In this document: piece after piece, positions 47,245 to 61,700 of the stretch
How the letters are laid out: the number at the start of each line of letters is the position of its first letter
Numbering within the stretch: the stretch's first letter is position 1
DNA from: Morella rubra
Lineage: Eukaryota; Streptophyta; Magnoliopsida; Fagales; Myricaceae
Reading direction: 5' to 3'
NCBI GenBank assembly: GCA_003952965.2
Contig: CM025855.1
Coordinates: 18,046,417-18,110,416, forward strand
DNA length: 64,000 bases
Notes under the pieces: model-generated
Told to the model about the DNA's origin: nothing
Databases searched by the model: none
Seen by the model: only the letters and a program-made list of their open reading frames with translations
Made by a program: the position numbers and the translations under genes

Positions 47245-50200
47245 CTACTTTTGTCGGCGTAAATGCTCCCGCATATGCATGTGTATTTCTGCCTTCACCA
47301 CCAGACGCATGCTTTTCGAATCCTCCCATAGCAACCCATTCCACTCTCGTGCATAATCACAGGCGCCCTCAAAAACTTCCTGCCAGACAAAAGAAACAAT
47401 CAGAGATATTGAGGAGAATAGGAAGAAGTGACATATCACACTTGTCGTCCAGAATTGTTAGTACCCTAGAAGGAAATTCATCATAATAATGTGCAGGAGT
47501 CATCTCAACCCTATTCAGATCTGATTCCCAAAGCCTAATCTGTGACACAGTGCATTTCAAGAGGTCAGTAAATGGCCAAATCTAAAGTAACAAAGAATCA
47601 CATAACCACAAGAAATAAACTATAATACCAATGCCAATGCAAAAGATGAAAACAGAGAAACTGAAACCTGGTCTGTGACATTTTCTGGTACAGATGGTAG
47701 CCTCTCGGCTACACGAGGATGGGCATTCTGCTGAAGAAAAGTAATTATCTGCAAACATTGTTCAGGAGTTAATTGGAGCGAAATGGCTTCTGGATAGGCA
47801 AAACAGGAGAGGGAGGGTTCCTTTGTTTCTCTTTATTTTTTGTTGGGGGCGGGGGAGGGGAGGGTGGATAGCAACTTTTGTAAACTTCTACTGTTGCAGA
47901 ACCGAAACAGATACAGCAATCCAACCCCCCCGTTTTGGTCATAAGAAAACCATGTTAATGTGGCTAAGAAAGAGACGACTGTAGCATGTTGCGTTCTCCA
48001 TGGGTTGACCAGTAGTTAACTTATGAAAACCATATTGAACCCAGTGCCTATTTCATGGTGGTACTACCACCTGTACAAAATAAATAACATCGTATGAATG
48101 TGGACAACATCCCATTGTAGCTATACCGATTTTGAGCAGCTGACCATCTCGTTGGGGACTCCACATTGAAAACTTAATTTTGAAATATTATGATATTTCA
48201 ACCTTATAGCTTAGATTTTCCATCAGAAATAACGTTGCAATCCCTAAGAAACCAGACAGTTTATCAAAACCATTTAGTAGGGAAATTAAGATAGCCTGAG
48301 GAACTTACCAAGGCATGGTAGTTTACATTGGCTTGCCCAAGGGATGCATAATTACCATGCAAAAATGATCATTTTACGATAATAGGTTTTTTTGTTTCTT
48401 TTGGGGTGGGGGGAGGAGGACGATAATAGGTACTACCACAAGATTCCAACAAAAACCAATAAATACGAATAACACACTATATTCTCAATGTGCAAGTACA
48501 CGTGATGCTGTTATTACCGCAAGATTCAAAAAAACAAAACCAATAAATAGGAGTAACATACTATTTTCTCAATGTGCAAATACACATGATACCGGCATAT
48601 CAAGTTTCACCGAGGTGAAATATTAGATTCCCAACTCTCACAAGCAATGTCTATTCAAACAATTTCCAAATATAAATAAAGAAAACCACTAGCACTAAGA
48701 TCCCAACATGCAAATGCTAACGTTGACCAATCTGCAACCTCCCCAACAAAAAAGTTAAGTTGGCCACAGTTAAAGATTCTTATTGGTTTCGGATTAACTT
48801 TTTTAAGCAAAGAATGAAGGAAACACACACTTCATCACAGAGAAAAAGTTGGATTAATGTGGTACATAGGACATTGCCCTAGCTAGGCTCAAGTCAGGTA
48901 AAAGGATACAAAAAGCCATCTCAACTACTTGAGATTAAGGCTTGAGCTGAGTTGTAAAGTAGAAGTCGTTAAAGTAGAGTACAAATCAATACTTGCCTGC
49001 TCTGCCGCAATACCATTTTCAAATGCATTATACAGACTTTCTTTTGTTATTGCTCCGACTATAAGATTTGGGAGTTGATACTCAATCCTGCATGTGCAAG
49101 CACGAGAATTTTCATCTCAGTGATGAGTAGCAAATATAAATAGTAGTAAATATGAAAGAGAACCCAATAGTAAGAAGAGAAAGTCCGCTGTATTAAACAG
49201 ATATAGGCATTCACACAATTCTATGATAGATGTAAGGAATGTTCATATCACGAGATAAAATTGAATCAATTCAGCTCTGTACCAAAATTAACAGTACGTT
49301 TAGAAACACCATCAAGAATCAATGACTTCTTGATAGGCGACATCAGGAGAGCCCCTAGGCAAGCAAAGAGACTCCAGGAGTGTTTTCCAAGGAATCCTTT
49401 TGGTTCGTCATATAAATCCTTAACTTAAATGTCCAAACTACTATGTAAGTAGCTCAATCTCAACATTCAGCCTAACCCGATCAACTTTCTAGGAGAATCA
49501 AGTGTTACCTGCTCTCCAAATAATCAATTCAACCAAAAAGTGTTCTACATTCCGTACGGCAGAGAGATCACTATATCGAATCTGTGGAGGTGGCTTTGTT
49601 GAGGTTAGAAGGAACCAAATTTAAACATTTTTAATATTCTTTACAAGTAATGATTTGGAGCATTTTATCAATTTATGCAGGTCATCCACGCTAATTATCT
49701 CCAACTGTCTACTTTTCCCCCTTTTGGGACGTTTCATGGGAGACATCGTAACCATAGAAGAGATCTCCATTCTAAATGTTTCATGCTTTTTCCAAGAGAT
49801 CTTGCCAAAGTAAATTTATCAGGCCTTTTACCAAATAATGTATCAGATAAGGTTTTGCATTGAGATTGACTTTCTTTTCAATTATCTCTGCATTTTATTG
49901 TGTGATTGGCTTGCATACCTTGAGAAAAGACGAAGAATTTCACAGTGCAACTTTGAAGTTGAGTATGCATACAACCTAAAATTTGTTTCCACGACCACAA
50001 ATCCCTGGAGAAAGGAGAAAAGACACAAGAGATTAAATGTGAAGTTAAAGATCGTAGCTACTATGTATCCACATTTCTGTCAAGGGCAAAGTTTTTTTGA
50101 AAAAAAACATAACCATGGGAAAGGAAGATCAAGACAGACAAAGAAGAAGTGAGACAAAAGAACTATTTATTGTTACACGTTGAACAAGCTGGGAAAAAAA

Positions 50201-53200
50201 GTAACCTTAGCTGTGACAGGTAATTTCAAGCCTAAGGTTAAAGATAGACATGAAAGACTCGTATAGGGAAATTATAACATGCGGGAGCTCTCAGAGGAAT
50301 GACTCCCCAGGAGCATAAAACAACTTTGACAAATCCAATTCATCCAACCAACGACAATTTTCAGGACTTTTTTATTTTTTTTGATAAGTAACAATTTTCA
50401 AGACTGTTGATGACAATGCAGCGAAAAATCCGAAATTGGCCAACGAGTAAAAATAATGCATATGATGGTTACTACTAACAGTACTAGCAATTGAAAGCTA
50501 GGCAGATTCAAGTAGCCAATGTTTTTTTGCTTGGAACATCCAAATCCTGTGTCTATAGAAATATAGAAGTTATAGAAAAAAAATCTAATCCCGCCTTCTC
50601 CAATAAGTTAGCTGCATTGTTTGGGGTGTTAAGAGTACAAATGAACTAATAACCAGATAGAAGCAGTTGTTCTCAGACTATTATTTAAAGCATCACTTGG
50701 GTTGACTCCAGAAGCTAGCAAGAACATGTGTGCACGGAATATTAGAGAGGCATATTATATTACCTTTGGCGCAAAGAGAATCAATACCGACAACATTCAT
50801 TACAAAAGTAATTTAGTTAGTGTCTTCCCCTCATGTATGCTCATATTCAAGGGACCATGATATCACAAACACCCAAGAAAAATGATAGGAATCAGAAGCA
50901 ACCAGCAAGAGAACAAGGAAAAATCAACTGCAGATGAGAGGCAGGGAGGGGCAAGAGAGAGAGAGACTGCATCCACTGACTGCACAGTAAATCATGACTT
51001 GAAAAAAAAACATACTTGTTTACGCGATGATGAATCTGTTAAGCTCACTGAAAGATTGGTAGCTAATTTAGTAGGTATAAACCAACTCTCTTTCCTGCCC
51101 TGTACATATGCCACCAAGAAGAGAGAAGAAAATTACACTATCAAAAAGCAATATTTGTACTATTATCTGGGTATAATTAGCACATCCTACACCTAGAATA
51201 GCAGAAACTACCACACCTGTTGAAGTTTGACCAATCCCAAGTCTGCAAGGTCCTTGATCATATTCCGCTGAACCTCAGTCAATGTGTTAATATTATATGC
51301 CTATAGATAAAGAATCAAACAAAATCATGCCTAGGAGATCAGCACAGACCACAGACACGTCCTAGAAAGCAGGCAGACATGACTCCACACATGGTCCAAG
51401 GATTAGCTCCTTATTTTATTTTATTTTTAATAGATAAATACAATGCATTTGTACACATAGAATTGAACACAGAGCTCACTTCACCCTTTTTTTCTGGGTA
51501 GGATATTTTATTTGGCAAAAAGACCATTTTCAAAAAGATCTAAAAAAAATACTTGAAACAACATTTAAACGAGGTATGCCTGATACCTTGCCAGTGACAT
51601 GAAAACTGAGCTCTAGTAAGAATGCAATCAAGTCAGCTGGATCCACAACTCGCTCCTAGAACAAGATTAGAAAGCAAAGATATAGTGTGAATAATAGCTG
51701 TGACAAGGCCGAAGTTGCACTATCCTACTAGTTTAAACCATAACTACATGAGAAGGCAAACATGTACTTTTTCAAGAAACGCGTAATAGAATATCACTGA
51801 AAAATAATAACTTAATGATCTTTTTTCAAATAAAGGTTAATGAACAAAAAAAGGTTGACCACTGGGACGCATAGAAAAGGACCAAGAGAGAACAAAACAC
51901 TACAACCGTGCCTTCGCTTCAGAAATAAAAATGGTTAAAGTGTGAAACAAATAGAGAAAGTGCAAGCAAACTAACACGCAAACTAGTTAAGTGTTCTCAT
52001 TAATAAGAAAACCCTAAAATGTCTACAGATGCTCAGTAAGCGTAACAGAGTTCATGAGACACTGATTTATAAATAATCCTATTGAAAAAATTGGGAATTT
52101 CTGGAGAGTCCGGAAGAAATACTTAAATTTTGAAATTGGGGACTACCAGGGAACTAGGAGATAAACTACCAAAGAAATTTCCATATCATACCTCAGAATT
52201 AGAGATGTATTCTCTGATGATGTACCACAGCTGTGCATTTGTGTCCTTCAGCTGTAATATGCACAGACCAAGAATAATTTCAGGTAACGCAAATCATAAG
52301 AAGTGCAAGCACTCATGATTCATACGAGGCATACCAAGAACTGGAAACCACTTTCAGTTAATCGTGGAGCTTCTTTCTCCCTGTAAATATGCACATACAC
52401 ATCACAATACCAGATATGTATACTGTATCTTACACATACTTATAATAAGTGAGGAATAGATCGAGAAATTATACAAACACAACACACCTTTGACTCAAAA
52501 GTCCCCGCTGGAAAACTTTCATAACCGAAGAGCTGATATTTGATGGCCTTTCAGCTTGAGCTGAGTTTATAAGTTGGAGCAAGAAACACTACTTCAACAC
52601 AGTAGCAAGTCACAAAAGAGTGTAGCTTTAATCAACAAACTAAATAATGAATAGTTGCACAGGTTAGTTATATAAATTCCAATTACATACAATAAGAGCA
52701 AGAAGCAAATTAATTTTCAATACATGCACAAATTGACAGGAAATGGAAGAATATAGATGAACTTTGCACCTCCCATTGTTCAAGGGCATAAGTGTCAAGA
52801 TCCTCCAAGCTTGGAAGCCTCACGGTTATGTCAGAAGGCATTGGTTCCCTCGGCAAAACTTCACTACATGTTAAATAATGGGGTCATATCCATAATAAAG
52901 TTAATACATCTTGAACACCGTAATTAGACGAAAATTGTTGACTGCAAGATCATATGTTCAGATTTTCATGTCATTTACAAATATGAGGCAATAGGCTATC
53001 AAACTGAAGTTATACCCTAACAGCCTAGACAATCTGATGTCTGAAATCAAAAACATTTCCAACAAAACATGATAGCCTATGATGTGAGTAAATGTGAAAA
53101 GAGTAGTGCATGTTATCTCTTACCGACATCCATCAGAATTTCACCGAGTTTATCGGTTAAGAATCCTATATTTGAACTAATAAGGATCCTGTAATCTCTA

Positions 53201-55047
53201 AATGAATGACATAGAATACACAAAACACAGTAAATATATCCCAATTTCCATCATTAGTAAATACCCAATTACCCACAACTGACAGAAGAATCCCCAAGGG
53301 CAAGAAACACATTCAATTTCTAACTGATATAAAAATAAAAGCCACAAGTGCATCTGAACTAACCCAAGTGTTATAAGCTTTTGGAGGTTTGTCTGAAATG
53401 TTGGATTAATTCTGTAAGTTGTTTCCCTTCTCCTGCCAGCAAAACACAAACTTTATGTTAAACACTTAACAGAAAGGGTTGGATTCAAAACTAGATTCCA
53501 ATAATCAGAGCATAACCCACCGGAATGATAATACTAATTCAATTTTTCTTTTCAAGAATAGATAAAGAGTTGTAAAGTAGTCGTATCAAAAATAAAAGTA
53601 CGCAGTATAGAAATTAAAATACTGGCTAGCCATAGCATTTTGAAACTTCTAATAATACACAACTAATATCCAAATGTACTTTTAATTCCTAAAAACTAAA
53701 ATAAAAATGAAAGTGGATAAGTCTTGTGGGTTCTAATATTATGTGGTCAGACAAAAACTTGAGCTCGGTCTTTGAAAAGAATGAGGGACATAAGCATCAT
53801 ATAGTATGTCGACGTTTCATGCAATGCCATGGAGTCAGTAGATCTCTAACAACAAGGAAAAAGACTCCAAAACTAAGCATGTTTCAACCTTGTATTTCCA
53901 CAAAACAAAACATTGCAATCAGATGGCCATGGGCATGGATGTCCAGTCAGAATGCCAAAATAAAAAGATCTCACATCCTTGTTCAATCTCTAGAGGTGTT
54001 TTCCTATTACCAGAATAATCACATCCTAACAGCCATTATGTCCCATAAATTCATTTCTGGTTTTGCAGTTAACATTTAACAAGACCTTCAGGATGTCAAA
54101 TTAATCAACATAAATATATGGCATTTGATTCTTATCTGAAAAGAGATCAATAGAAAAAGAAAAAAAATCATCTTGCACCCCTGAAAAGCAAGTTCATCAC
54201 ATTGAGCCCTCAAACTACCGAAATTCATTAATGTGCGCCCTCAGATAAGATCCGATCATCAAAATGATGCAACATGGTCCATTTATCATCGATTTCAACC
54301 ATAGGATCTACTTAGAGGACGAAATTTTAGTAGTTCGAAGGCTCAATATGACGGACATGGTAATATGAACCCCAAAAGTGACATTGATCCTATCATTCAA
54401 AGATACAAAATGAAGTTTACACAAAGAAAAAAGTTATTAAAACAGCAGATCTCCTCCACAATCTAATTCTGTTATTTCTAATTTTTGTTTTACAATTTTA
54501 AAAAAGCAAAAGGACACGTCATATATACCAAATTCTACAACCTCTGTGAGAAAACAAGAAGTAATATGTACTGCAAATCCAATTTACCTGTCAACGGTTT
54601 CAGTAAATACCCTTAACTGAATCAACCTATCAATTGCAACCCTATGCTTTGAGGAACCATCTGGAAGCACCCACTCCTCCATTGACTTGGCTGTTATTGG
54701 AACATCTACGTACAGCATCTGTAAAACATACTTCTTGGCCAGAGGTGGCAAAGACCTGAGTACCAAAAGGAAGCCAGGCACATCACAAAAGCCATCACAA
54801 TGCATTAGGAACTATACAGTTGACAGTAAAGATCCTCAAAACATAAGTAATATGCATGACTTAGGAAATTTTACTCTCCTATTCTCAATACAAAAAAAAT
54901 AGCACAACTCCAACATTTGATCTCCAAGCCATTTACGGCCAGCACATTAGAAAAGCGAAAATATAATATTAATTGTACAAATTTAGAACACAAAGCACCT
55001 AACGTTAATGCTGAATTAGAAAATAAGAAAGCCACAAAAACAAAGAA

Positions 55048-55083
<36 letters not shown>

Positions 55084-55340
55084 TAACTACAAAAAAAGTG
55101 TTCCAGTAATAGCCAAGAATATGATGAATTATACGGAATGACACAGTATTCAAACGACAGCGATTGTTTTCTGAAACAAAACGAGCGTAGGTAAAGAGCA
55201 GTATAAGACTAAACCATAAAGGAGAACCTGAGAATGGCTTCACAGATAAATGCATTCTCGTAGAGCTTGTCGAGCTTCATGGCTGGCAAGGAGGCCACCA
55301 TGTCCATGAAATTTTTCGCTATTATCTTCACCTGAGGCAT
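47245..55340 (-). CDS. TFB2: TFIIH subunit TFB2 (p52, GTF2H4 orthologue), 15 exons
   Basis: Core TFIIH subunit for RNA polymerase II initiation and nucleotide excision repair in the nucleus; family knowledge says it anchors the XPB helicase and that its C-terminus binds TFB5/p8. Exons (minus): 55340-55228, 54755-54588, 53432-53364, 52863-52770, 52588-52488, 52380-52335, 52251-52192, 51655-51587, 51300-51217, 51099-51016, 50004-49919, 49087-48997, 47748-47668, 47539-47465, 47379-47245. They join without a frame break to 451 codons plus stop, the usual plant length. Recognised text: MPQVKIIAKNFMDMVASLPA (1-20), SLPPLAKKYVLQMLY (39 on), ESGFQFL (191 on), AQLWYIIREYIS (203 on), SWFIPTKLATNLSVSL (273 on), ETNFRLYAYSTSKL (302 on), VTDQIRLWE (379 on), AREWNGLLWEDSK (416 on). 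All introns are GT-AG except intron 12, which is GC-AG. The start is the conserved MPQVK. Confidence 0.93.
48991..48996 (-). promoter_or_regulatory. TFB2: GC-type splice donor of TFB2 intron 12
   Basis: On the minus strand exon 12 ends gagcag and the intron opens gcaagt, the optimal GC-AG donor context (AG|GCAAGT). No GT nearby keeps the frame between ...GIAAEQ and IITFLQQ. Confidence 0.8.
54160..54400. mobile_element. TFB2: MITE-like inverted-repeat element in TFB2 intron 2
   Basis: The left arm contains cattgagccctcaaactac. The right arm, reversed, contains catattgagccttcgaacta. Arms of about 60-70 bp enclose about 100 bp. It is non-coding. The text resembles 4870-5170, which suggests a dispersed family. 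Confidence 0.5.
55048..55082. repeat. (CT)n(CA)n compound microsatellite in TFB2 intron 1
   Basis: About nine CT units followed by about eight CA units. Open frames reading LSLSHTHTH on one strand and CVCVREREREI on the other are by-products. Confidence 0.9.
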
Positions 55341-57192
55341 TCTGAGAGCAATTCTTTTCCCCTTCTTTAATTACCGATCCGACTGTAGTTTTAGGGCTTT
55401 GATTGATTGCAGAGTTTCGATCAAGGAAAAAAAATTCTAAACTGTCACTTGTCAAACGTCTCTGTTTCTGGGGACCGGGGAGTTCACCATGAACGAGACC
55501 GACGTCGTTTTGAAACTTCAGTCTTTCGTGCGCCCCTGAATCCGATCAGTGATCAGTCCGACTCCGAGAGCAGCCCCATGAGTAAACTTTTTAAGGTTAG
55601 GAGTTGATCCTTTTATACCTTATAGGGGGCTAGTTTTGTACAGCAAGGGAAATGTTCTAATATCGGCACAGTCTAATGGCAGTGTCCAGTGACTTCATTA
55701 CTGTAAGGTGGGATCATCGGATCCATCCGATGGGACGACGAATGACGTCATTTATCTCGTACATGGTTTTTTTTTTGGGTAAGTGCAAGTCTCGTCGATG
55801 GTTTTACAAAACGGAAAAGGAAGGAAAAAAAGACATACTGCTCACCAGTGAAGAAAATTAAAATATGGAGCGCTCAATCTCAATTACACCACAGGTTGTT
55901 TGTGTGTTTTAGCTCGTGATAAATAGATTTTTGGATCCCAAAATTGACAAATAAATTCACGAGTCACTAAATTATAAAATATATGCTTCTATTAATTGGA
56001 CGTTACTGACCTAATGGAAAATACTTAGCTGGTGTTAATAGGTCACACAACATCCAATTAGATCAGGATACGTGTCATATATGCACATCAGTCCAGGCAG
56101 GTAAGAACAATTATGCCACATCAACATATATAAATAGATAAATAAGCATAAAATCTAAAATGAATATAAACAACAAAAAATGAGATAAAATAACAAAATT
56201 TCACAATGTAAGAAAGATTTTTTTTTTTTTTAAGGAAACCGTGGCACCCTTTAATTTTTTTGTTTAATTTTTACATTTATATTCTTATTTTATTTTCGTT
56301 AGAATTTCAATAAAATTTTGTTTTGTATGCTATTTTTAGTTTTGACTTTTGATTTACTGAATTTTATTTATATTTTTAATACACATGTCCAATATGGATG
56401 GGTGGTGACGTGGTTCTATAACAGCACAACATCATTTTTTCGTTAGTTGTTTAAAGGTCGGGGATGGAGGGATTGTCAATTTTTCAAAATAGTTATCCCA
56501 AGGACTTATTTGTCGATTTTAATACCGAAAGGCCTATATATGTGACGAATCAATATCACAAGGACCCGTTGTATAATTAAGCCTCAAAATAAAAATACAA
56601 CTCTGGCAATTCTAGTGGCAATAACTTACCCAAAAAAAGAAAAAAAAAAATTCTAGTTGCAATACCAAACTTAAGAATAATTAGAAACCCCCAATATCAG
56701 ATTTAAGCAGTTGAATTATCATAAAGCACCAGGCACACAATCAACAATCAAGTGAGCAGTCAAAGTGCAATGCCTAATGCCGCAAGGTGCATTAACAGGC
56801 TCTTCAGTTTCTTAATAATATTAAAGAGTTACAACCCAAACTTTCTTTATGTGAGGAAACTTGCCAGAATATCAATCAGGGGCTTCTAGCTTCGACAATA
56901 TGGAGGAGAGACCAAACTAAGCTTTTGGTTATACCGGGGATTCTATCCAAAAAGAAAAGAGACTCATCACCAGTTTTAGGTGGCATGAAGCTTGGCAACC
57001 CGGTCTGGGGCAGAGGATGGATGAAAAACATGAACTGTCAAAAAGGGCCTATGGTTTTAGAAAAAAAATAAAGGGGGGGCTATGGTGCAACTAATACAAA
57101 GAGGGACTTTCAGCGGCAAAAACAGATGTTCCTGGAATGCTAACAAAATTGTTAGTCTACATTTAGTGAGTATAAATATATTTTGTCTCTCA
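55341..57192. other. TFB2 5' flank and spacer
   Basis: Holds the TFB2 5' untranslated region and promoter (not resolved) and a MITE-like element at 55930-56560. No exon is recognised. Short open frames at 55407-55861 have no family resemblance. Confidence 0.5.
55930..56560. mobile_element. MITE-like element with imperfect terminal inverted repeats
   Basis: The left side contains cccaaaattgacaaataaat. The right side, reversed, contains taaaatcgacaaataagtcc followed by similar text. About 630 bp, AT-rich, no coding capacity, with a poly-T run near 56220. Exact ends and target duplication are not resolved. Confidence 0.45.
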
Positions 57193-58712
57193 CTATGCAG
57201 AAGTGCTAGGTACGTCTTCAGGAACCACACTTGGAGTTGGATCAACAGGTGGTCGGATAGGTTTCAGAACAGGAAGAGGCTTGGCTGGCCGGTTCGGACG
57301 AACTTTATCAACTTTCTCCGAGAGAATGTCAAACTGCAACATACAAGTAAATATCACTAAGTAATGCAATTGACAAAGATATTGCCTCTCCCATGCAAAA
57401 ATTTTGCGAATCCCTGATCTATTTCATAGGAAAAACACTAGCAAAATAGTGAACTGAAATGGTCGAAAAAAATTAGTGCACCAAGATAGATTAATAGATT
57501 CTCCAGCAATGGCCAGGAAATGTTGAGTAGAGTAAACCAAAAAAAAGGACTAAATGCATCATACTTATATTTCTGTATACGTGTACAACGTGCATATTTG
57601 TACAAATTCAACCCATAATTTAAATAAGTCCACTACACTAGTTCTCAAAATAATCCGATGATATAAACTGGCCCATTCATTGCACATCTCTTGCAGTTGT
57701 GAGGATGGTGATGTAGACAGAAAATAGGAATGACACAGAAGGGGAGGGGGAAGAAAATTCGTTCAACTGCCACACAAATTTATGCGGCAGAGCTTATTAC
57801 AAGACAGGAATCACTGTATAAAACAGGGGGGTAAACAGCTATCAACTCCATCAAATAACTCGAAGCTGAGCAAGGTCATCAAGTTGACATCATCATAACC
57901 ACTTGAAATTGACTATGCAAAGGACCACATGCAGGGAATGGTACTTGGCAGACGGGAATTAAGAACCAAGTGTAAATGGTTAATAAAATCTTTCAATTTC
58001 AAAAGAAGCCTTCCTTATTTTCTTTATCATCCTTTCATGCTTAAGACAACCATGCACATGATGAAGTGCCCCTTTCGAACAAGCATGAAGAATCCCAAAA
58101 TTACATAGCCCGCCATCCCAAGCTTAATAGAAGAACTGCACCTATAATCTCCTGTAAAGAATTCACTAAAGCCAGAAGCTTAATTGGCTGAGAACAAACT
58201 AACCTTGTAACCACAGCCAGATACACACGCATGGAAACATTCCTGCATACAGAAATGATCAACAATCACTGGATTAGTAAGATAAGCACATTCAACAATG
58301 TCCCTGCTCTAAGTTTCAATGTTATGCATTTCCAGAATTTAAAAACTACTAGAATGTTCAAAGAACATCCGATTCCAACCACAAAAGTTTAACCAGAGAT
58401 ATATAGCCTCAAGAATCACAGTATTACTACTATCCAAATTATAAGCTCCAACGGTGATATCAATGGCTGTGACTTTCATGGTAGTTATAAAGGCTTCTTC
58501 AAATTGAGTTTGCATATTATATACTTAATTTGATGGAAAGGCAAAATTACAGACAAGAATACAATAATGACCGAATGTGAATACTGTCTTCACCAGGCAG
58601 ATTATTGTGAAGGCTTTAACTATCACAGCAATATGATTGTGAAAACAAATACAAGCATTCAGTATAATGGAAAAGGAGAGAAAATGTGCAAGAACCAGCA
58701 GCTAAATTAACA

Positions 58713-58743
<31 letters not shown>

Positions 58744-61700
58744 AAAAAGAAAAAAAGAAAGAGAGAGAAAGAGAAAGTACCTCTGAGTAGGCAACAGCTC
58801 CAGGAGAACGATCAATATAGGAACTCCACTGCCTGTTCTTAAATACAGGGTCCTTATAGCATATCCCATTGCACTCCTCTAAGCCTGGAAATGCAAAAAA
58901 AAAAAAAACTCACCATGTCAAGCTTGGAAACAACCATAAGAAAAAGTCTTGACTCCCAGCTCCCATGTAATTAGTTTGCACTTTTTTACAGATAAATGAC
59001 TCTTCAAACCGATGATTTGGTACATATCAATTCAATGCATGCTTAGAAAGAAAAGAATCAAGAGCCAAGTCACATTCACTTGGCGTACATAGACCAGTAG
59101 TTCTCACCTTTGATTGAGGAAAGTCCAGGGATCAATGCCAACAAATATATAAGAAATTCCAGGAATTTGGACGACTAATCCCATAGAGTAGCTGTAATGA
59201 CCCAACCAAGCCATATCACCAATTAATGAGGATTAGGTGCTTCTTCAACATTTTAAGGGATTTACTTCCCATTGTTACGAGAATGATGCTCGTACAACAT
59301 ATGTTATTCTAACAGGACTCTCAAGATATTTTGGGGTGACCGTTTACATGTTTTAAAGCACATAAGGGTATACTGGAACTTTTCGTTGGACCTTTCGAAT
59401 TATTTAGGACACATGAGTTACAGGTTAGTAAATGCACATAAAATACCGTAAGCCCCCCTATTTTTCTCCCCTCTAGACACATTTCCTAGTTGCCTTTACC
59501 AGCCATGCTTTCCATTTTGGTAGGGTAGTGCTCTCAATGCTTCAGTTATTTCGTATTTATAGATTTGTAATCCCAGATCTATTTCTTATGTGTATATATA
59601 TATGGAGATTGTGTAGACTTTCATATGTCTATATTTGATGGTTTCTAACCAAGTGGAGAGATTTTAAATGCAAGTAAAAAGCAGACACTTATTTGCGTAT
59701 CTAGTTTAACTTGCATAAATATCGGGTTAGTCTTGGTATTAACATTCATGCACACACATCCAGATTTTTGGTTTGGATCAGCGAGGAGGAACAAGAGAAA
59801 AGGCCAACTTTGCCTAGTTCATTATTATGCATAGTTAATAATTTATCACATCCATCACATTGGCAAAAATTCTGATAAAAAATAACTCTGCACCATTTAT
59901 TTCATAACTCAGTTGACTTGTTGAAAAAAATTGGAGCCAAACTGCTAAATTTGCGAAGGTTTTGATCTAGCTCAACTATGCCATCAATAACTTAGAAGAT
60001 TCCAACCAAGCTCTAAGATTGATGCCTAAAAGCTTGGAAATAATAAATTTCCAGCAATGATATGCTGATCAGTTCCAGAAAACTGCAAAGTAAAATAATT
60101 CAAATCTTCCTTGAAAATGATTGAACATACTCACTCAAGTTATTTACAAGTAAGAAGGACACAGAAAAGCAAAGTAAGAAGGACTTACATTCTTCCCATG
60201 TCTCTCCATCAGCATCACACCCCTTTTTGCAAAATACTCGCCCTGCAAAAACCCGATCTTAACCCAATCAAAGACTTTATTTTAGAAGAGCAGCAATGGT
60301 ATGAGAAACAAATTTGAGAACAAAGGCTTCAAAGAGAGAATTACTAGAAAGCAACCCAACCTAGGCAGTAGATTCAGATCCTGATGTCCTTCTACAATTG
60401 ATCGAAGGTTTGGTTACCAGTTTCAAAGACTCTGGATGAAGCAAAACTGCTAGTGCGCAAATTACCCTAAAAAAAACTGCTAGTGCACAGCCGCTCTCTC
60501 CAAACAGTTTGAAGTTATTGTTCAGGCTCATATAAATAGGTTTCATAGTAATTATATTGCTAATATCTATTACTAATCCGAACAAAACATCAACTTATTC
60601 AGCACAGAAAAAAAAAACCTACTTATTCAGTTTAATGGAGGCGCTGAAAAGATCTATATAATAGAAAAACTCTCCTCCAATTCTAAAAGTGGAAAAGGCT
60701 ACATCTAGAGGATGTAATTTGGGCAACCAGAGTGTCATGGGAGATAGAGAGAGAGGTTGGGGGACATCGGCATTTTTTGGCTTTGGCGGTGAGCGTATAC
60801 ATCCAATGAAGTCATTATTTAAGGGGGAAAAAGAGGGGGGGAACTAAACAGTTAGAGGTGTTCAAATGTTTCCCATTATTGGCATGGATGATGGATTGCA
60901 TTTTTGAATTCTCCCAAAGACACTTAAAAAGTAACTGGCAGACAATTTAACCAGCGAATATTACGAGCACTGTACAAAAGCTTCAAGAAACCACCAAATA
61001 GAACGAAAGCAAATGATATTCATCTCGACTCTTTCAGTTGGCAATCGGTCAAAAGCCATTTTCTCTTTGCTGGCATCTCTGTCTACTTCTTACAAAATAA
61101 CTAATTATCTCTCTCTACTACTTTTGTGTCTTGAGCAATCTCATTACTTACGTGTCATCATTTAGCGCCAGAAAACTTATCATCCATGTGCCCCAAGCCC
61201 CCAACTTCATATTTATGCACTAGGGTTAAGTAGATCCTACATGAAAACATTTGAGATGCAAACGTAATTGTGCCTAATAACACCCTTCTAAACGTTGATG
61301 ACATAGCATAAGGCCAATTTCCAATGACAAAAGATTAGGAGATCATTTAACGACTTAAGTTCATAAATGTGTTCACAATCTCGCAACCAAGCAAAAATGG
61401 GCCCATGCGCCTGTGTGATGACCTGAGTAATACGCTGATGATAATGAAACAACGACCTCATGGAGAAAGATTGGTCAACATCATTTTGGTCAAACATTAG
61501 TGGAAACAAATTCATTGTTACTAAAACAGAGAGAAATTCAACAAAGCTAATGTGGGGTGAATAAAGAAAGAAACAATACGAAGCAAAAACCACAGTAACC
61601 GACAAGATTTACAATATTACAGATCAACGTTCTTAAAAGAGACGATACACCTAGAAGGGAGGAAGTATTTTACATGGAATCTGCATCAGTGTCGCGTATT

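Noticed and set aside
55016..55255. Open frame with RERERE and VCVCV
   Set aside because: It is the translation of a CT/CA microsatellite in TFB2 intron 1.
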